DNA from: Candidatus Paraburkholderia kirkii
GTDB taxonomy: Bacteria; Pseudomonadota; Gammaproteobacteria; Burkholderiales; Burkholderiaceae
Assembly (NCBI GenBank): GCA_001189345.1
Contig: LFKV01000015.1
Span: forward strand, 1 to 64,000
DNA: 64,000 nucleotides
Reading direction: 5' to 3'
Both the position numbers and the translations under genes were made by a program. Positions within the stretch are counted from its first letter, which is position 1; each line of letters begins with the position of its first letter. Under the pieces are notes generated by a model. The model was not told the origin of the DNA and searched no databases. It saw only the letters and a program-made list of their open reading frames with translations. Of the stretch, positions 49,715 through 61,511 are shown piece by piece.

Positions 49715-50017
49715 TCAGCCCTTGTTGCTGAGGCAGCTCTTCATGAAGGTCTTGCGATCGTCGCCTTTCTTGTCGCCTGCCTGCTTGTTGCAGTCGCTCA
49801 TCTTCTGCTGCTGGGTCATCGGCGCGGCCGCGGCGGCCGGCGCGGCCGACAGACAGCTCTTCATGAACGCCTTGCGGTCATCGCCTTTCTTGTCGCCTGC
49901 CTGCTTGTTGCAGTCGCTCATCTTGCTTTGCTGGCTGTTGGCGGCGAAGGCTGCATTCGCGCCGAGCGTAAGGCTCAGCGCGGCGATGAGGGTGAAGGCG
50001 GTGGCTCGAATAGTCAT
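49715..50017 (-). CDS. PsiF-repeat exported protein
   Basis: 100 residues with a signal peptide (MTIRATAFTLIAALSLTLGA, cut near residue 26) and two nearly identical PsiF repeats: KMSDCNKQAGDKKGDDRKAF and KMSDCNKQAGDKKGDDRKTF, each followed by MKSCLS. The nucleotide sequence of the two units (49732-49805 and 49852-49925) is also almost identical, so the duplication is recent or homogenised. PsiF is phosphate-starvation inducible in E. coli; function unknown. ATG 50017. Confidence 0.87.
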   Translation of the reverse strand: MTIRATAFTLIAALSLTLGANAAFAANSQQSKMSDCNKQAGDKKGDDRKAFMKSCLSAAPAAAAAPMTQQQKMSDCNKQAGDKKGDDRKTFMKSCLSNKG

Positions 50018-50168
50018 GTGACGCTCCCTGGTTTGAATGACGGTTGTTCTTCGACGGCGCGTAGCTTTCGCGGCTCGTGCCAAGCAGCCACCCGCACATT
50101 ATGGCAAACCAATATAAACGGTGTGAGGGATCAGGTCAAATCGGGAAGCGCCGCGTGCATCGATCTGC

Positions 50169-50239
50169 ATCAACCGGGAATGATGCTTGCACGACGCTTT
50201 CATGATCGTCGTCAATCCCGGTTGATCGCAAGCATTCCC
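50169..50239. repeat. Two overlapping long-range inverted repeats
   Basis: atcaaccggga (50169-50179) pairs with tcccggttgat (50216-50226); overlapping it, gggaatgatgcttgc (50176-50190) pairs with gcaagcattccc (50228-50239) with a 3-nt bulge. The two pairings exclude each other, so the region could fold in two ways. It lies 70-140 bp upstream of the small gene at 50309. Confidence 0.7.
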
Positions 50240-50308
50240 GCGACACGCACGCGCAAGGCCGCCGACGTATCATCGTGCGATGTATGTTCAACGCAAAGGA
50301 GACGTTCC

Positions 50309-50590
50309 ATGTCCACGCCGCTGTCCGATCATTACAAGGGCTTCGAGATCAAGGTGCAGGCCTTGCGGCGCGCAAAGGAGCGCGACGAACCGGAAGACGT
50401 CGCGCGCCACTTCGACATCGTGGTGACGATCGCCCGCAGCGCGCACGGCGATAGCGGCCGCTCGGTCATGTTCGGCGTGCCCGACCAGGAACCCTTCGAC
50501 AGCCCGATCGACGCGACGCGCGCCGGCATCGACTACGCACGCCAGATCATCGACAACAAGATAGAAGGCCAGTCGGTCGAGGATCTCTGA
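50309..50590 (+). CDS. Small conserved-looking cytosolic protein
   Basis: 93 residues from ATG 50309, preceded by aaaggag at 50295. Soluble, charged: KGFEIKVQALRRAKERDEPE, HFDIVVTIARSAHGDSGRSV, DATRAGIDYARQIIDNKIEG. The pattern of a small alpha/beta domain with a C-terminal helix resembles a DUF widespread in Burkholderia, but I cannot name it. A possible RNA switch or palindromic operator lies upstream. Confidence 0.65.
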   Translation: MSTPLSDHYKGFEIKVQALRRAKERDEPEDVARHFDIVVTIARSAHGDSGRSVMFGVPDQEPFDSPIDATRAGIDYARQIIDNKIEGQSVEDL

Positions 50591-50968
50591 CGTCCATCCG
50601 CATCGTCCGTCCGCTTCCGCCATCGTCTAGCGCCCGTGACCGCGGAAGAGCGAACCCCGCGTACCGCAATCCGCCGCCCGAACCCGACAACGATGCCGTG
50701 GAGGCGTTGCTTGATGGCATTCGCGCGCACGTTCTACACGTAAGCCCGATTGACCTCACGCCCCCACCAACGAGAATCGACGGCGAGCAAACGTTGAAAC
50801 CGCGCGACAAGGGCGTGCGAAGGCTCGCGGCACGTGACACGCAGCGCCGGCACGACAGGGCGCCGGCGTCTGTTTTCCCGGCTCGCCCGCGCGGATCGAA
50901 ACGCCATGCTCGCGTTCGCCGTGGCACGCACGACCAGACAAACCAAAACGAAAGCACTGGAGATCCGC
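50591..50968. other. Intergenic region before the BMP-type gene fragment
   Basis: 378 bp with no gene I can support. It must hold the former promoter of the transporter operon that began at 50969. Confidence 0.45.
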
Positions 50969-51099
50969 ATGAACCGAACCATCTGCCGACGCGTCCTTTC
51001 GGCCGCCGTCGCGCTCGCCGCCTGCACCGCATTGCCGTTCGCGTCGTCATCCGCATCCGCGCAGGCGGCGGCCAAGCCGAAGGTCGCGCTCGTCATGAA
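50969..51099 (+). pseudogene. BMP-family nucleoside/sugar ABC transporter binding protein, 5' fragment
   Basis: ATG 50969 with a ggag site; signal peptide RRVLSAAVALAACTALPFAS followed by AAAKPKVALVMNG, the start of a periplasmic binding protein of the BMP/PnrA type. The coding sequence ends at the IS3-type terminus at about 51100. In related genomes such a binding protein with ATPase and two permeases precedes an adenosine deaminase; all of those are missing here, and the IS block joins directly to the adenosine deaminase gene. Confidence 0.65.
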
Positions 51100-51176
51100 T
51101 GGGCCGTCTCCCGCAAAAGCCGGACATGCGGTGACGCTTAAATTTTGAGGTAGTCTTCTGCCTATGTTTAAGCCTA

Positions 51177-52290
51177 GTCCATTGCGTTATTGAATTAGCA
51201 CCCTGTCTGTGTTCAGATACAGGTCATGGGTCAAAATGGACCTGACAGATATCGAACGTGAGCAACTGTTGTCGGCGGCGCGCAGCCGAACGGTGCGTGC
51301 GGCGGACGTGCGACGCGCAAAGTTGATCCTGATGCTCGAGGACGGCGAATCGCGCGACAGTATCATGCGCACACTGGGTTGCGATTCGCGCTTCATCGCA
51401 CGCTGGTCGGGGCGCTTCCTCAGCGAGCGACTAGCCGGCATGTACGCCCGGCACCGCGGGCGGGCGCCTACGCAGCCACCGGCCAAACTGGAAGCGCGGG
51501 TGCTCAAGTGCACCCTCAAGCACAAACCCGCCGACGGTTCGACACACTGGAGTAGCTACAAGCTCGCAGCAGAACTCGGCGACGTATCGGTCTCGGCCGT
51601 GCAGCGCATCTGGCGCAAGCACGGCATCAAGCCGCAGCAGTTGGAGCGGCACATGGTCTCCAACGACCCGGACTTCGAGACCAAGGCAGCCGACGTGATC
51701 GGGCTGTACCTGAACCCGCCGGCGCACGCAGCGGTGTTCTGCGTGGACGAGAAGACCGCGATCCAGGCACTCGATCGCAAGGACCGTATGCTGCCGCTGT
51801 CGCCCGGGCGCGCCGAGAGTCACGGCTTCGAGTACAAGCGCAACGGCACGCTCAGCCTGTTCGCGGCGTTCAATACTGCCACCGGCGAGGTGCTGGGCAA
51901 GACGGTGGCGCGCCACACCAGCGAGCAGTTCGTGGCCTTCCTGACCGACGTCGTCGCCAGCCAGCCCAAACGCCGGGAAATCCACGCGATCTGCGACAAC
52001 GTCAGCAGCCATAAGACGCAGCGGGTTGCCGACTTCCTTGATGCGCAGCGCAACGTGCACCTGCACTTCACGCCGACCTACTCGTCGTGGCTCAACCAGG
52101 TGGAGAACTGGTTCTCGCGCATTCAGCGTGAAGTGATCGCTCGCGGCATCTTCACTTCGGTGAAGGATTGGGATCGCAAACTGATGCCGATACATCCGCG
52201 AACACAACAAGAACCCGAAACCGATCAAGTGGAAATATGACGATCCTTCGCGCCGGATTCGACCAGTGCCAATTCAATGACGCAATGGAA
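51177..52290 (+). mobile_element. IS630-family element with TA target duplication
   Basis: About 1.1 kb bounded by terminal inverted repeats (tccattgcgttattgaatt at the left, tccattgcgtcattgaatt in complement at the right) and flanked by TA at 51175-51176 and 52291-52292, the IS630/Tc1 signature. Removing it with one TA restores the continuous IS3-type sequence seen in copy 1. Confidence 0.9.
51236..52279 (+). pseudogene. IS630-family transposase, C-terminal frameshift
   Basis: ATG 51236 (GTG-type starts at 51209 also possible). N-terminal helix-turn-helix, then the DDE core: VFCVDEKTAIQALDRKD, HAICDNVSSHKTQRVADFLD and TYSSWLNQVENWFSRIQREV. After KDWDRKLM one extra base (near 52188) shifts the frame, giving an early stop at 52240 instead of the natural TGA at 52279 (reading [20 protein letters not shown] in the correct frame). 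The catalytic triad is intact, but the usual C-terminus is lost. Confidence 0.88.
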
Positions 52291-52292
52291 TA

Positions 52293-54053
<1,761 letters not shown>

Positions 54054-54092
54054 GGGCCTTATTGTGTTGGGGCTTCGATGTCCACCTGCGGG

Positions 54093-55118
54093 TCAGGCGG
54101 TCTGTTGTGACGATGCACGCGCGTGCGCGTTGGCTTCGACCGCCTGCAGCAGCTGGGCTGCCGCTGCCACGGCGATCACTTCGGGCACCTTGTCGACGAT
54201 GCCGTCGATGCCGTCGATGCCGATCGGACACACCATCCGCGCGATGCGCGCGGGGTCGATGCCGCGCGCCGCGAGCCGATGTTTGAACTGCTTCTTCTTC
54301 GTGTACGAGCCGATCATGCCGAAGAACGCGAAATCGCCGCGCCTGAGGATGCATTCGGCCAGCGCGAGATCCACCGTGTGGTTGTGCGTCATCACGATGT
54401 AGTACGCGTTGGGCGGCGCGCGGTCGACGGCTTCGTCAGGCGCGTCGTTCGGCTCGATCGTCACGTTGTCGGGCAAGAATTGCGGCGCGGGAAACGCCGC
54501 GTCGCGCTCGTCGACCCACGTCACGTGGCAGGGCAGGGTCGCGAGCACGCGCACGAGCGCCGCGCCCACGTGGCCCGCGCCGAACAGCACGACCTGGAAG
54601 TCGCGCGGCGCGATGGTTTCGGTGAGCAGCGCGCTGCTCTCGTCGAAACCGGCGCTGTCCCACAGCAGGCAGTCGGCGTCGGTCGCGCCCGGCTCGAGGT
54701 CGGAGAGCGTCACCGCGTCGGGCATCGGCGCGAAGGACACGCTGCGCACCGTCGAAAGGCCCTGCGCGGTGCGCTTCGCGAGCGAAGTGACCCAGTTCAG
54801 ATCGCCTACGTCGAGCCGTTCGAACGCCAGCACGACCGCGCCGCCGCAGCACTGGCCGAGGCTGGGCCCGAGCGCGAAACGCTCGAGCCGTCTCATGCGC
54901 GGACTGCGCATGCCGTCCTTCAACACTTGCCGTGCGGTCTCGATGGCCTTCCATTCCAGATGGCCGCCGCCGATCGTGTAACGCGCGTCCTCGCGCGTGA
55001 CGATCATCTTCGTGCCCGGCTCGCGCGGCGCGGAGCCCTCGACACGCGCGACCGTCACGAGCACGACGGCGTCGCCGTGCGCGAGCAGGTGTTGCAGGTC
55101 GTTCAGCTAAACTTGCAT
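54093..55118 (-). pseudogene. xdhC: Xanthine dehydrogenase accessory protein XdhC, stop at codon 4
   Basis: ATG 55118 reads MQV then TAG (55107-55109), where Trp is expected, then LNDLQHLLAHGDAVVLVTVA and a full-length XdhC: SAPREPGTKMIVTREDARYT, GGGHLEWKAIETARQVLKDG, LGQCCGGAVVLAFERLDVGD, QVVLFGAGHVGAALVRVLAT, CHVTWVDERDAAFPAPQFLP. XdhC binds and inserts the sulfurated molybdenum cofactor. A 9-bp tandem repeat near 54195-54220 encodes IDGIDGI. Re-initiation at a later GTG is possible but would lose the first helix. Confidence 0.85.
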
Positions 55119-55166
55119 CGAATGAGCTCCAGTTGATCGTCGGTTGTGCGTGGTCCGTCGCAGGCG

Positions 55167-57532
55167 CTAGTTTACCGGCGCGGCTTCCTTCGCCCGTTCC
55201 GACGCCTGGACGGCGAGGGCGTCCAGCGCGTCGAGAATCGCTTCGGGCGTCGCGGGCGCGCGCAGTTTCGGCGCATCCGGCGAATCCGGGCGAGCCGCGG
55301 CGATTGCCGCGCGAATCGCGAGCAGCACCGAAAACGACAGCAGCGGCGGTTCGCCGACCGCCTTCGAGCGGAAGATCGTTGGCTCGGCGTTGTCGTTGCC
55401 GGCGTTGCGAAAGAGCGCGACGTTGAACTTCGCGGGCGTGTCGCTGACCGCGGGTATCTTGTAGGTCGACGGCGCATGCGTCATGAGGCGTCCGTCGCGG
55501 TTCCACCAGAGCTCCTCCGTCGTGAGCCAGCCCATGCCCTGGATGAAGCCGCCTTCCACCTGGCCGATGTCGATGGCCGGATTGATCAAGCGTCCCGCGT
55601 CGTGCAGAAGATCGGCGCGCAAGAGCTTCCATTCGCCGGTGAGCGTATCGACGACCACTTCCGACACCACCGCGCCATACGCGAAGTAGTAGAACGGATG
55701 TCCCTGCAGCGTCTTCGCGTCCCAGTGGACTTTCGGCGTCGAATAGAAGCCGTCCGACCACAGTTGCACGCGCGCGAGATATGCCGCCGCAACGAACTGG
55801 TCGAAGGGCATCTGTCCGCCGTTCGCTTCCACCAGACCGCCATGAAAGCGCACGTCCGCCGCCTTGCCGCCGAGCTGCTTCGCGGTGAGTTCGGCGAGGC
55901 GCTCACGGATCGCGAGCGCCGCGGATTCGGCCGCCTTGCCGTTCAGGTCGCTGCCGGTCGATACCGCCGTCGCCGACGTGTTCACGACCTTCGACGTATC
56001 CGTGGCCGTCACGCGCACGCGCGGCAGGCCGATGCCGAGCACGCTGGCTACGACCTGCGCGACCTTCGTGTTGAGCCTCTGGCCCATTTCGGTGCCGCTG
56101 TGATTCACGAGCACGGAGCCGTCCTTGTAGACGTGCACGAGCACGAGCGCGCCCGCCTGATTCAGGAACGGCACGTTGAACGAGATGCCGAACTTGACCG
56201 GCGTGAACGCGATGCCGCGCTTGAGCACGACGTTCCTCGCATTGAACGCGACGAGTTCGTCGGTCAAAGGCGCGATCACGTTGTCGGCGACCGGCTGGCC
56301 ATAGGGCGTGACGTCGCGCTCGCCGATGCCGTAGAAGTTCGCGCGCCGCACTTCGAGCGGATCGCGTTTCAGGTAATGCGCGATCTCGTCGAGCATCACT
56401 TCCATCACGAGCGCGCCTTGCGGGCCGCCGAAGCCGCGAAACGCCGTGTTCGACTGCGTATTGGTCCTGCAGCAGAGCGCGCGGATGTCGACGTCGCTCA
56501 GATAGTAGGCGTTGTCGAAGTGACAAACCGCGCGCGTCGCGACCGCGCCCGACAGATCCGCCGAATAGCCCGCGCGCAATGCGATCTCGACGCGCGCGCC
56601 GACGATGCGCCCGTCGTCGTCGAAGCCGCATTCGTACGCGTAGACCGCGTCGTGGCGCTTGCCCGTGATCATGAAGTCGTCGTCGCGATCGGCGCGCAGC
56701 TTGACCACGCGCTTGAGCCTGTACGCCGCGAGCGACGCCACGCAGACGAACAGCGCCGATTGTGATTCCTTGCCGCCGAAGCCGCCACTCATGCGCCGGC
56801 ATCCGCACAGCACGGCGTGCGTCGGCCAGCCGAGTATGTGCGCGACGACCTGCTGCATCTCGCTCGGATGCTGCGTCGAGCTGTGGACGAGGCTGTCCTG
56901 CTCCCGCGGCACGGCGTACGCCACCTGTCCTTCGAGATAGAACTGCTCCTGTCCGCCGACTTCGAATTCGCCCGCGATGCGATGCGGCGCCTTCGCGATG
57001 CGCCCGGCCGGATCGCCGCGCCGCAGATGCAGCGGCGGCAGCACGAACTGGTTGCGCCGCTTCGCTTCGCGCGGCGTGAGCACGGCCTCGAGCGGCTCGA
57101 GCGCACGACGTCCTCGCTCTTCGCTAGCGCGGCGGCGCGGCGCGCCAGATCGTGGCTCTCGGCGATGACGGCGAAAACCGGCTGGCCGAGGTATTGCACT
57201 TCGCCGGCGGCGAGGATCGGATCGTCGTGCAGCACGGGGCCGCAATTGTTTTCGCCCGAAATGTCGGCGGCCGTCAGCACCGCGACCACGCCGGGCGCGG
57301 CGCGCACCGCGTCGAGATCGAGCGAGACGATGCGCGCATGCGCATGCCGGGACAATCCGAGCGCCGCGTGCAGCGTGCCGCGCAACTCGGGAATGTCGTC
57401 CGTGTAGACCGCTTCGCCGCTCACGTGCAGCGCCGCCGATTCGTGCGGCAGCGCAAGCCCCGCCGCGTCCGCCGCGGGATCGAAGCCGACCGGTTCGCTG
57501 GCTTTGTTCAGGCTGCTCCTCGGAAGCCGCAT
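55167..57532 (-). pseudogene. xdhB: Xanthine dehydrogenase molybdopterin subunit XdhB, frameshift
   Basis: Starts in one frame (ATG 57532; NKASEPVGFDPAADAAGLAL, ESAALHVSGEAVYTDDIPEL, ILAAGEVQYLGQPVFAVIAE). A one-base loss at about 57103 (cgctac to cgctc before gag) moves the rest to the frame that ends at 55167: EPLEAVLTPREAKRRNQFVL, VGGQEQFYLEGQVAYAVPRE, RRMSGGFGGKESQSALFVCV, NTAFRGFGGPQGALVMEVML, SKAVGEPPLLSFSVLLAIRA (catalytic Glu motif GEPP). Only this lesion is evident. Confidence 0.88.
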
Positions 57533-59033
57533 GCGCTCCGTACGCGAAGGCGCTCACTTCGGCGAGCGCGAGCGGCGCATCATGGCGCGTTTCCAGATAG
57601 AAGCGCCACAGCACGTTGCGCGCCGCCTTTGCACGATAGGCGCTCGGCGCGCGCATGTCGGTGAGCGGCTGGAAATCGGCGTCGAGCACGGCCATCGCGG
57701 CGCGCGCGGTCGCTTCGTTCCATTCGTTGCCCGTGAGCGCCGCCTCGGCGTTCGGCGCGCGCTTCGGCGTCGCCGCCATGTCGCCGAACGCGATGCGCGC
57801 ACCCGTTACGCGATGCTCGTCGTCGAGCCGGATCGCGAACGCGGCACATACCGCGGAAATGTCCTGGTCGTAGCGCTTCGCCACCTTGTAGGTGCGAAAG
57901 CGCAGCACGGCGACGGGGCGCGGCACGCGGATTTCCGCGACGAATTCGCCCGCTTCGAGCGCGGTCTTCTGATAGCCGAGGTAGAACGCATCGAGCGGCA
58001 TCGCGCGGGTTTTCTCGCCTTTTTGCAGCACGAGTTCCGCGTTCAGCGCGATGAGCGCGGGCATCGAGTCGCCGATCGGCGAGCCGTTCGCCACGTTGCC
58101 GCCGAGCGTGCCCGCGTTGCGGATCGGACGCGAGGCGAAGCGTGTCCAGAGTTCGCCGAGCTCCGGATAATCGGATGCGAGCGCGCCGTAGGCGTCTTCG
58201 AGCGAAGCCGCCGCCCCGATCGTCAGATACTGCGCGTTGCGCTTGACTTTCTTCAGCTCGTCGACGTTGCCGATGAACAGGATGTCACCGAGATCGCGGA
58301 ACTGCTTGGTGACCCACAGGCCGACGTCGGTGCTGCCCGCGAGCAAGCGCGCGTTCGGATGCTCGACGCGCAGCCGCGCGAATTCGGCGCGCGTGACCGG
58401 CGCGCGGAATGCCGGCGTGCCGAAAGCCGCGCCGCGCGCATCGGGTGCGCGGTATTCGAAAGTCCGCGTGCGACGCAACGCGGCGAGCTTCTGTTCGATC
58501 GCGTCGGCGTCGAACGGTGGGCGCGGGTAGTCGAACATGCGCTGCGCGGCGTCGAGGATCGGACGATAGCCCGTGCAGCGGCACAGGTTGCCCGACAGCG
58601 CGGCGGCGATTTCATCGCGTGAAGGCGGCGCCGCGTCGCGCGGATGGTGGTGATAGAGCGCCCACAGCAACATCACGAAGCCCGGCGTGCAGAAGCCGCA
58701 TTGCGAGCCGTGACAGTCGACGAGCGCCTGCTGCGCCGGATGCAGCGCGCCGTCCTCGCCGCGCAGGTCTTCGACAGTGAAGAGCGCACGGGAATCGAGC
58801 GTCGGCAGGAACTGAATGCACGCGTTGACGGCCGCGAGCCTGAGCGCGCCCGACGCGTCGAGTTCGCCGGTCACGACGGTGCATGCGCCGCAATCGCCTT
58901 CCGCGCAGCCTTCCTTCGTGCCGGTGCAAAGCGCCGTCTCGCGCAGATGCTGAAGCACCGTGCGCGTGGCGGGCACGTCGCCGAACTCGCGCACGGCGCC
59001 GTGCTGAAGGAAGCGGATGGTTTGCGTTGTCAT
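57515..59033 (-). CDS. xdhA: Xanthine dehydrogenase small subunit (2Fe-2S/FAD) XdhA, 3' end altered
   Basis: ATG 59033: plant-type 2Fe-2S domain with CTGTKEGCAEGDCGACTVVT, second cluster CGFCTPGFVMLLWAL and LSGNLCRCTGYRPILDAAQR, then FAD domain LLAGSTDVGLWVTKQFRDLG, RNAGTLGGNVANGSPIGDSM. Intact to about residue 500 (ALAEVSAFAYGAHAAS). No stop follows at the expected place: the frame runs on through the antiparallel frame of XdhB and, because of the xdhB deletion, re-enters the true XdhB frame, making a misleading 1288-residue ORF. The domain is probably foldable but has no working partner. Confidence 0.82.
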
Positions 59034-59337
59034 GATTCAGGAAGACATTGCGGACCAAGCGCGCGTTACGCGGTTTCCGTTCGCTTCATGGGTTGCCGTG
59101 GGGAAAGCCTCGAGCTGCCTTTGAACCGAACGGACTGCGCGCACGTAGATCGCCATCCAGACACGAACATATCACTGTAATATCCCAAAAATATTGCCGG
59201 GTACGTATCAAGATTATGCGGATGTGCTGATGCGTGAAAGAAAAAGGCGCGTCGGGCGGAAAAAGCGGAGGAGGCGGGAGAAACGGGGCGGCGCTGAAAT
59301 GCCGCCCGGAAGAATGCTTGATAGCGAGCGGCATAAA
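59034..59337. other. Region between dsbB and xdhA
   Basis: 304 bp. No gene recognised. Centre (59160-59230) is A/T-rich, which fits the xdhA promoter (minus strand). No terminator-like hairpin with T-run was found for dsbB. Confidence 0.45.
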
Positions 59338-59880
59338 TTACCGGGTCGCACGCAGCTTGCGCTTGAAACGCAGGCTCGCGACGACCAGCACGAAGATCAG
59401 CGCGAAGGCGGTCAGCGACCATTGCGACAGCGAAAGCCCGAGAATCGGCGGATAAGGCGTTTCGCAGAGGCCCGCGACCCTGAACACCTGGGGCAGCCAG
59501 CTCGCGGGCGGCAGGCTGTCGACGAAGGGCTGCAGCGCATCGAAGCCGCAGCTGAAGCCGGGATGCGACTGCACGTACACGTGACGCGCGGCTGTGGCAA
59601 GCCCGCCGAGTGCCGAGATCGCGACCAGCGTTTCCAGCAGCGCGATGCCGCGCCAGCTGTTGAGGCCCGCGCCGAGTAACGCGAAGATGGCGACCAGCAC
59701 GAAGAAATATCGCTGGATGATGCACAGCGGGCAAGGATCCTCGCGATGAAAGAACTGCAGATACAGCGCGCCGCCGACGAGTCCGAGACAGACGAAACCG
59801 AGCAGCACGAGCAGCCGTCGCTCGCGGCGCATGACCCGGTCGCCTTGGTGCAAGGTGAAGTGATGTAAAGAGTTGTTCAT
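59338..59880 (-). CDS. dsbB: Disulfide bond formation protein DsbB
   Basis: 180 residues (ATG 59880; the second Met, codon 17, matches most family N-termini: [20 protein letters not shown]). Four membrane helices and the redox pairs Cys50-Cys53 (DPCPLC) and Cys111/Cys139 ([14 protein letters not shown]). It reoxidises DsbA and passes electrons to quinone. Intact. Confidence 0.93.
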   Translation of the reverse strand: MNNSLHHFTLHQGDRVMRRERRLLVLLGFVCLGLVGGALYLQFFHREDPCPLCIIQRYFFVLVAIFALLGAGLNSWRGIALLETLVAISALGGLATAARHVYVQSHPGFSCGFDALQPFVDSLPPASWLPQVFRVAGLCETPYPPILGLSLSQWSLTAFALIFVLVVASLRFKRKLRATR

Positions 59881-59996
59881 TGTTTCGCAACGATTCGAGA
59901 AGGAAGCACCTGAGTTGCGGGATATGGCGGTAAATTCTAGCGCGAACGCCGGATGCGCAAAATCAGGCGCGTATTCGGCGCAAGCGTGCGCCGGTT

Positions 59997-61367
59997 TCAG
60001 CGCGTCGTTTCCAGCACCGCTTCCACGGCGCGGCCGATCGACAGGAGCGCGTCGTCCGGTGCGGCGCGCCCGCGAGCATCAGGCCGACGGGCGCCTTGCC
60101 GCGCGGATGGCAGGGCAGCGACAGGCCGCAGGTGTCGAGGAAGTTGAAGACGGTCGGGTTGCGGAGGATGAGCGCGTTGGTGTGCGTGAAGACGTCGTCG
60201 GCTTCGAGATCGGCGATGCGCGGCGGCAGCACGGGCACGGCCGGGCAGACGATCGCATCGAAACGCTGCCAGAGCGTGGTGCGCGCTTCCTCGATCATCG
60301 TGGCGCGCCTCGCACAGGTCGATGTAGTCCGCGGCGCTCGCCGCTTCGGCACGCTTGAGGCGCGCGAGCACACGCGGATCGTATTCGCTCGCGTGTTCCG
60401 CCATCAGCTTGCGATGCCACGCGTGGGCTTCGATCGCCACCAGCGGGTAGCGATTGATCTCGGGCAGGCGGTCGAGCGGCGCGAAGCGCACGTCTTCCAC
60501 GAGCGCGCCCGCCGCCGCCAGATGATTGACCGCTGCCACCGCGTTCGCGACCGGTGGCTCGACGCCCTCCGTCACGTAGTTCGTCAGCACACCGAGACGC
60601 ACGCCGTCGAGCGGACGCGTCGCGGGCACGCCGGGATCGCGCCTGGCGAGAATGCGATCGACGAGCGCGCAGCACGCGACCGACACGCCGATCGGCTCGA
60701 AGGAGTCGAGCGTCTTCGAGAGCGGCACGCCGCCTTGCCTGGGGATGCGGCTCGCGGTCGGCTTGAAGCCGGTGATGCCGCACAGCGCGGCGGGGATGCG
60801 GCTCGAGCTACCGGTGTCGGTGCCGAGCGCGACGGCCGACATGCCGTCGGCGACCGAGGCCGCCGCGCCGGACGACGATCCGCCCGCGATGCGCGCGTCG
60901 CCCGGCACGTCCGCGCGCCACGGTGAGCGCGGCGTGCCGTAGTGCGGGTTGAGACCGAGACCCGAGAACGCGAACTCGCTCATATTGGTGCGCCCGACGA
61001 TCACGGCGCCCGCGCGGCGCAGGCGCGCGACGGCCACGGCGTCGGCCTTGGCGGGCGCGGTGTTCTGCAGCACCTTCGAGCCGGCGCGCGTCACCTGGCC
61101 TTCGATATCGAAAAGATCCTTGACTGAGATTGGAATGCCCGCGAGCGGCGACAGCGCGGTGCCGGCGCGGCGCAGCGCATCGTGCGCATCGGCGGCGGCG
61201 CGGGCGTACTCCGCGTCGACGTGGAGAAAGACGGTCGAGCCCTGGCCCGCCGGGTCCGCGATGCGCTCGAGCGCCGCCTCGACGAGCGCGCAGCTCGTCG
61301 TGCGGCCGGAGCGGAGATCGGCGGCGAGTTGGGCGAGAGGGGCGAACTGCGGCGAGGTAGTCGGCAT
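59997..61367 (-). pseudogene. Amidase-signature protein with two compensating frameshifts
   Basis: ATG 61367. Catalytic Lys in IPISVKDLFDIEGQVTRAGS, Ser motif ARIAGGSSSGAAASVADGMS and GTDTGSSSRIPAALCGITGF (usual G-G-S-[IV]-R altered to G-S-S-S-R). The frame stays open to 59997, 456 codons, but codons between about 60307 and 60065 are out of register: the true reading there is IEEARTTLWQRFDAIVCPAV, PVLPPRIADLEADDVFTHTN, FNFLDTCGLSLPCHPRGKAP in another frame. Two indels cancel each other, leaving about 80 scrambled residues in the core. Family enzymes cleave amides (GatA/allophanate/indoleacetamide types). Confidence 0.82.
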
Positions 61368-61511
61368 GGCGTCGGGCAGTGGCGATGAATGGACGGGCGC
61401 GTTGTCCAGCGTATGGCTCGGGCGCCCAGGGTGGCTGTCATTCTAAGCCAGCGCGGTAAGAAATACGCATCGCGGAAGATGAGGCACGCTTGCGCGCCGG
61501 CGAAACGCCGT

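Noticed and set aside
55146-56765. 539-codon plus-strand open frame
   Set aside because: Antisense to xdhB; no recognisable motif.
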